A DNA stretch of 6,496 nt. Source: Planctomycetaceae bacterium UBA4732. GTDB lineage: Bacteria; Planctomycetota; Planctomycetia; Gemmatales; Gemmataceae. Within the stretch, counting starts at the first letter, position 1. Every line of letters starts with the position of its first letter. The position numbers and the translations under genes were made by a program. Of the stretch, positions 5,832 to 6,496 are shown piece after piece. Under the pieces are notes generated by a model. The model was not told the origin of the DNA and searched no databases. It saw nothing but the letters and a program-made list of their open reading frames with translations. The stretch is from assembly GCA_002404095.1 (NCBI GenBank), contig DHJA01000284.1:44575-51070 (forward strand). The letters are read 5' to 3'.

Positions 5832-6251
5832 TTATAGAGGTTCGGTGTGCGTTTCTGGGGCGCCCTCGTCATCGTCAGGCAACCCCACGAACCGTTTGAT
5901 CCGATCCAAAAAGCCCGGCAGCATGTCTCGCTCTATTTCGGGGGTCAGGCCGGGACAACCGGCCAGGATCCAAGCCCGCAGGTCGGTTTTGCTCTGCCGC
6001 AGCGACTCCTGCCACTCCGCCCGCTGCTCGTCGGACCACACCACCTTGGGCGGGATTGCCGCCCGCTCCTCGTCGGTGGCCGCCCTGTGCCCGAACGTTC
6101 CGTCATGCCGGTAGATCAGGACCGTCTGACAGGACTCGCAGATCGCCCACAAGTCCTCGCCCTCCCCCAGCAATGCGGGATCGTCCGGGAGGTCTTGGCG
6201 CATAGTGTCTGCGAGGCAAACGGGGCAATGTCCGGAGCCAAACGGTACCAT
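5832..6251 (-). CDS. Hypothetical protein with a zinc-ribbon-like N-terminus
   Basis: The product is 139 aa. ATG 6251 is preceded by GGAGGG at about 4 nt. I do not recognise a named family. Two CxxC pairs, CPVC (Cys9, Cys12) and CESC (Cys38, Cys41), could bind one zinc ion as a treble-clef or zinc-ribbon knuckle around the DLWAICESC strand. The rest is acidic and helical-looking: DEERAAIPPKVVWSDEQRAEWQESL, then TDLRAWILAGCPGLTPEIERDML and a short acidic tail (PDDDEGAPE). There is no signal peptide or transmembrane segment, so it is probably cytoplasmic. It shares the strand of the hicBA-aroF-fumC block but is separated by 175 bp with a candidate promoter, so it is probably its own unit. The coding look (start, ribosome-binding site, cysteine pairs) is good; the function is unknown. 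Confidence 0.7.
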   Translation of the reverse strand: MVPFGSGHCPVCLADTMRQDLPDDPALLGEGEDLWAICESCQTVLIYRHDGTFGHRAATDEERAAIPPKVVWSDEQRAEWQESLRQSKTDLRAWILAGCPGLTPEIERDMLPGFLDRIKRFVGLPDDDEGAPETHTEPL

Positions 6252-6264
6252 AGATCCCTCCGCC

Positions 6265-6284
6265 GCCTAACGACAGAGTTAGGC
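6265..6284. repeat. GCCTAAC/GTTAGGC palindrome
   Basis: GCCTAAC (6265-6271) and GTTAGGC (6278-6284) form a perfect 7-bp inverted repeat around a 6-nt loop (gacaga). It lies 14 bp upstream of the zinc-ribbon gene's ATG (minus strand) and 24 bp before the intron-like 5' end (plus strand). The two halves fit integron attC core consensus (RYYYAAC, GTTRRRY), but the spacing is far too short for a normal attC. It may instead be an operator or a mere hairpin. Confidence 0.6.
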
Positions 6285-6308
6285 CTGATGGCTTACGCCG
6301 TCCCCTTT

Positions 6309-6496
6309 GTGCGCCGTGCAAGGCGTGGTTCTTCAGTGGGTGCAATCCCCACCCGGCTTCTTCTTGCTCCGGCCGGTAGCAATCGGAGCGGCGGTGGAGG
6401 CAACGAAACCGCCGGAGCCTTCGATGGAGAGGGTCGCTTGGCGACTCGGCGAGTAGGCAGGCCGTAACGAACGTGAACGCTGTGCAGGCCTCGAAA
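6309..6496 (+). mobile_element. 5' part of a group II intron, runs off the window
   Basis: From 6309 the DNA starts GTGCGCC, fitting the GTGYG 5' boundary of bacterial group II introns. It shows domain-I-like folding. GCGCC (6311-6315) pairs with a following GGCGT, GTGGG with CCCAC around TGCAATC, GGCGGT with ACCGCC around a GGAGGCAACGAA loop, and GTCGC with GCGAC around TTG. The segments GTGGAGGCAACGAAACC and GGCCGTAACGAACGTGAACG, and the closing GCAGGCCTCGAAA, resemble domain I of reverse-transcriptase-encoding introns as I remember them. There is no long credible ORF here, which fits the structured 5' RNA. The maturase/RT gene and domains V-VI would lie further right. The subclass cannot be fixed from 188 bases, and I could not confirm EBS-IBS pairing. 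Confidence 0.65.

Noticed and set aside
5847..6467. 206-codon plus-strand open frame opposite the zinc-ribbon gene, continuing into the intron
   Set aside because: It runs antisense to a better-supported gene and through a structured RNA region. Its translation is low-complexity and without motifs.
6288..6467. Short cassette-like ORF (MAYAVPFVRRARRG...) starting just after GTTAGGC
   Set aside because: Past 6309 its codons coincide with stem-loops of the intron-like RNA, the protein is Gly/Ser/Arg low-complexity, and there is no good ribosome-binding site.
1..6496. tRNA, rRNA or CRISPR array
   Set aside because: No cloverleaf-like segment with a CCA-type end, no rRNA-like sequence, and no regularly spaced direct repeats were seen on either strand.

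Overview
The window looks like a planctomycete (Planctomycetota) chromosome, possibly of the Gemmata/Pirellula type. This rests on recognising family style by eye, not on a search. The pointers are a DUF1559 prepilin-like protein ending in an H-X9-DG motif, a small lipoprotein of the type planctomycetes encode beside such genes, the C-terminal tail of a planctomycete WD40-repeat protein, and lineage-specific hypothetical proteins. The DNA is GC-rich.

Left part, plus strand (1-2665). A DUF1559 gene, cut by the window edge, is followed by a lipoprotein with a transthyretin-like fold. Next is a run of broken genes. The ribosome-binding site and first ~15 codons of one planctomycete protein (from 1486) are joined near 1530 to the C-terminal ~148 codons of a WD40-family protein (to 1975), which ends in a strong hairpin. 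An intact hypothetical gene follows (2055-2582), with 22-residue repeats at its N-terminus and a conserved C-terminal domain. The start of an overlapping gene (2543-2665), probably a retropepsin-like aspartyl protease, stops before any catalytic motif.

Central part, minus strand (5656 down to 2672). Four genes run in one direction with short gaps: hicB (antitoxin), hicA (toxin, 4-nt overlap), a type I-beta DAHP synthase (aroF, 21 bp after hicA) and class II fumarase (fumC, 97 bp after aroF). They could form one operon, so a toxin-antitoxin pair would share transcription with the first shikimate-pathway enzyme and a TCA-cycle enzyme. Two palindromic repeats sit in this block. One is a perfect 28-bp inverted repeat filling the aroF-fumC gap (4074-4158). 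The other is a 39-bp C/G-rich palindromic element inside aroF (4920-4958), which adds 13 residues between the regulatory and catalytic domains without breaking the frame.

Right part. An unrecognised zinc-ribbon-like protein lies on the minus strand (6251-5832). A small palindrome follows (6265-6284), and then the 5' end of what looks like a plus-strand group II intron (from 6309), which runs off the window.

The most notable points are the in-frame repeat insertion in DAHP synthase, the REPIN-like doublet, the chimeric gene-fragment junction, and the intron edge beside a palindrome with integron-core-like sequence.
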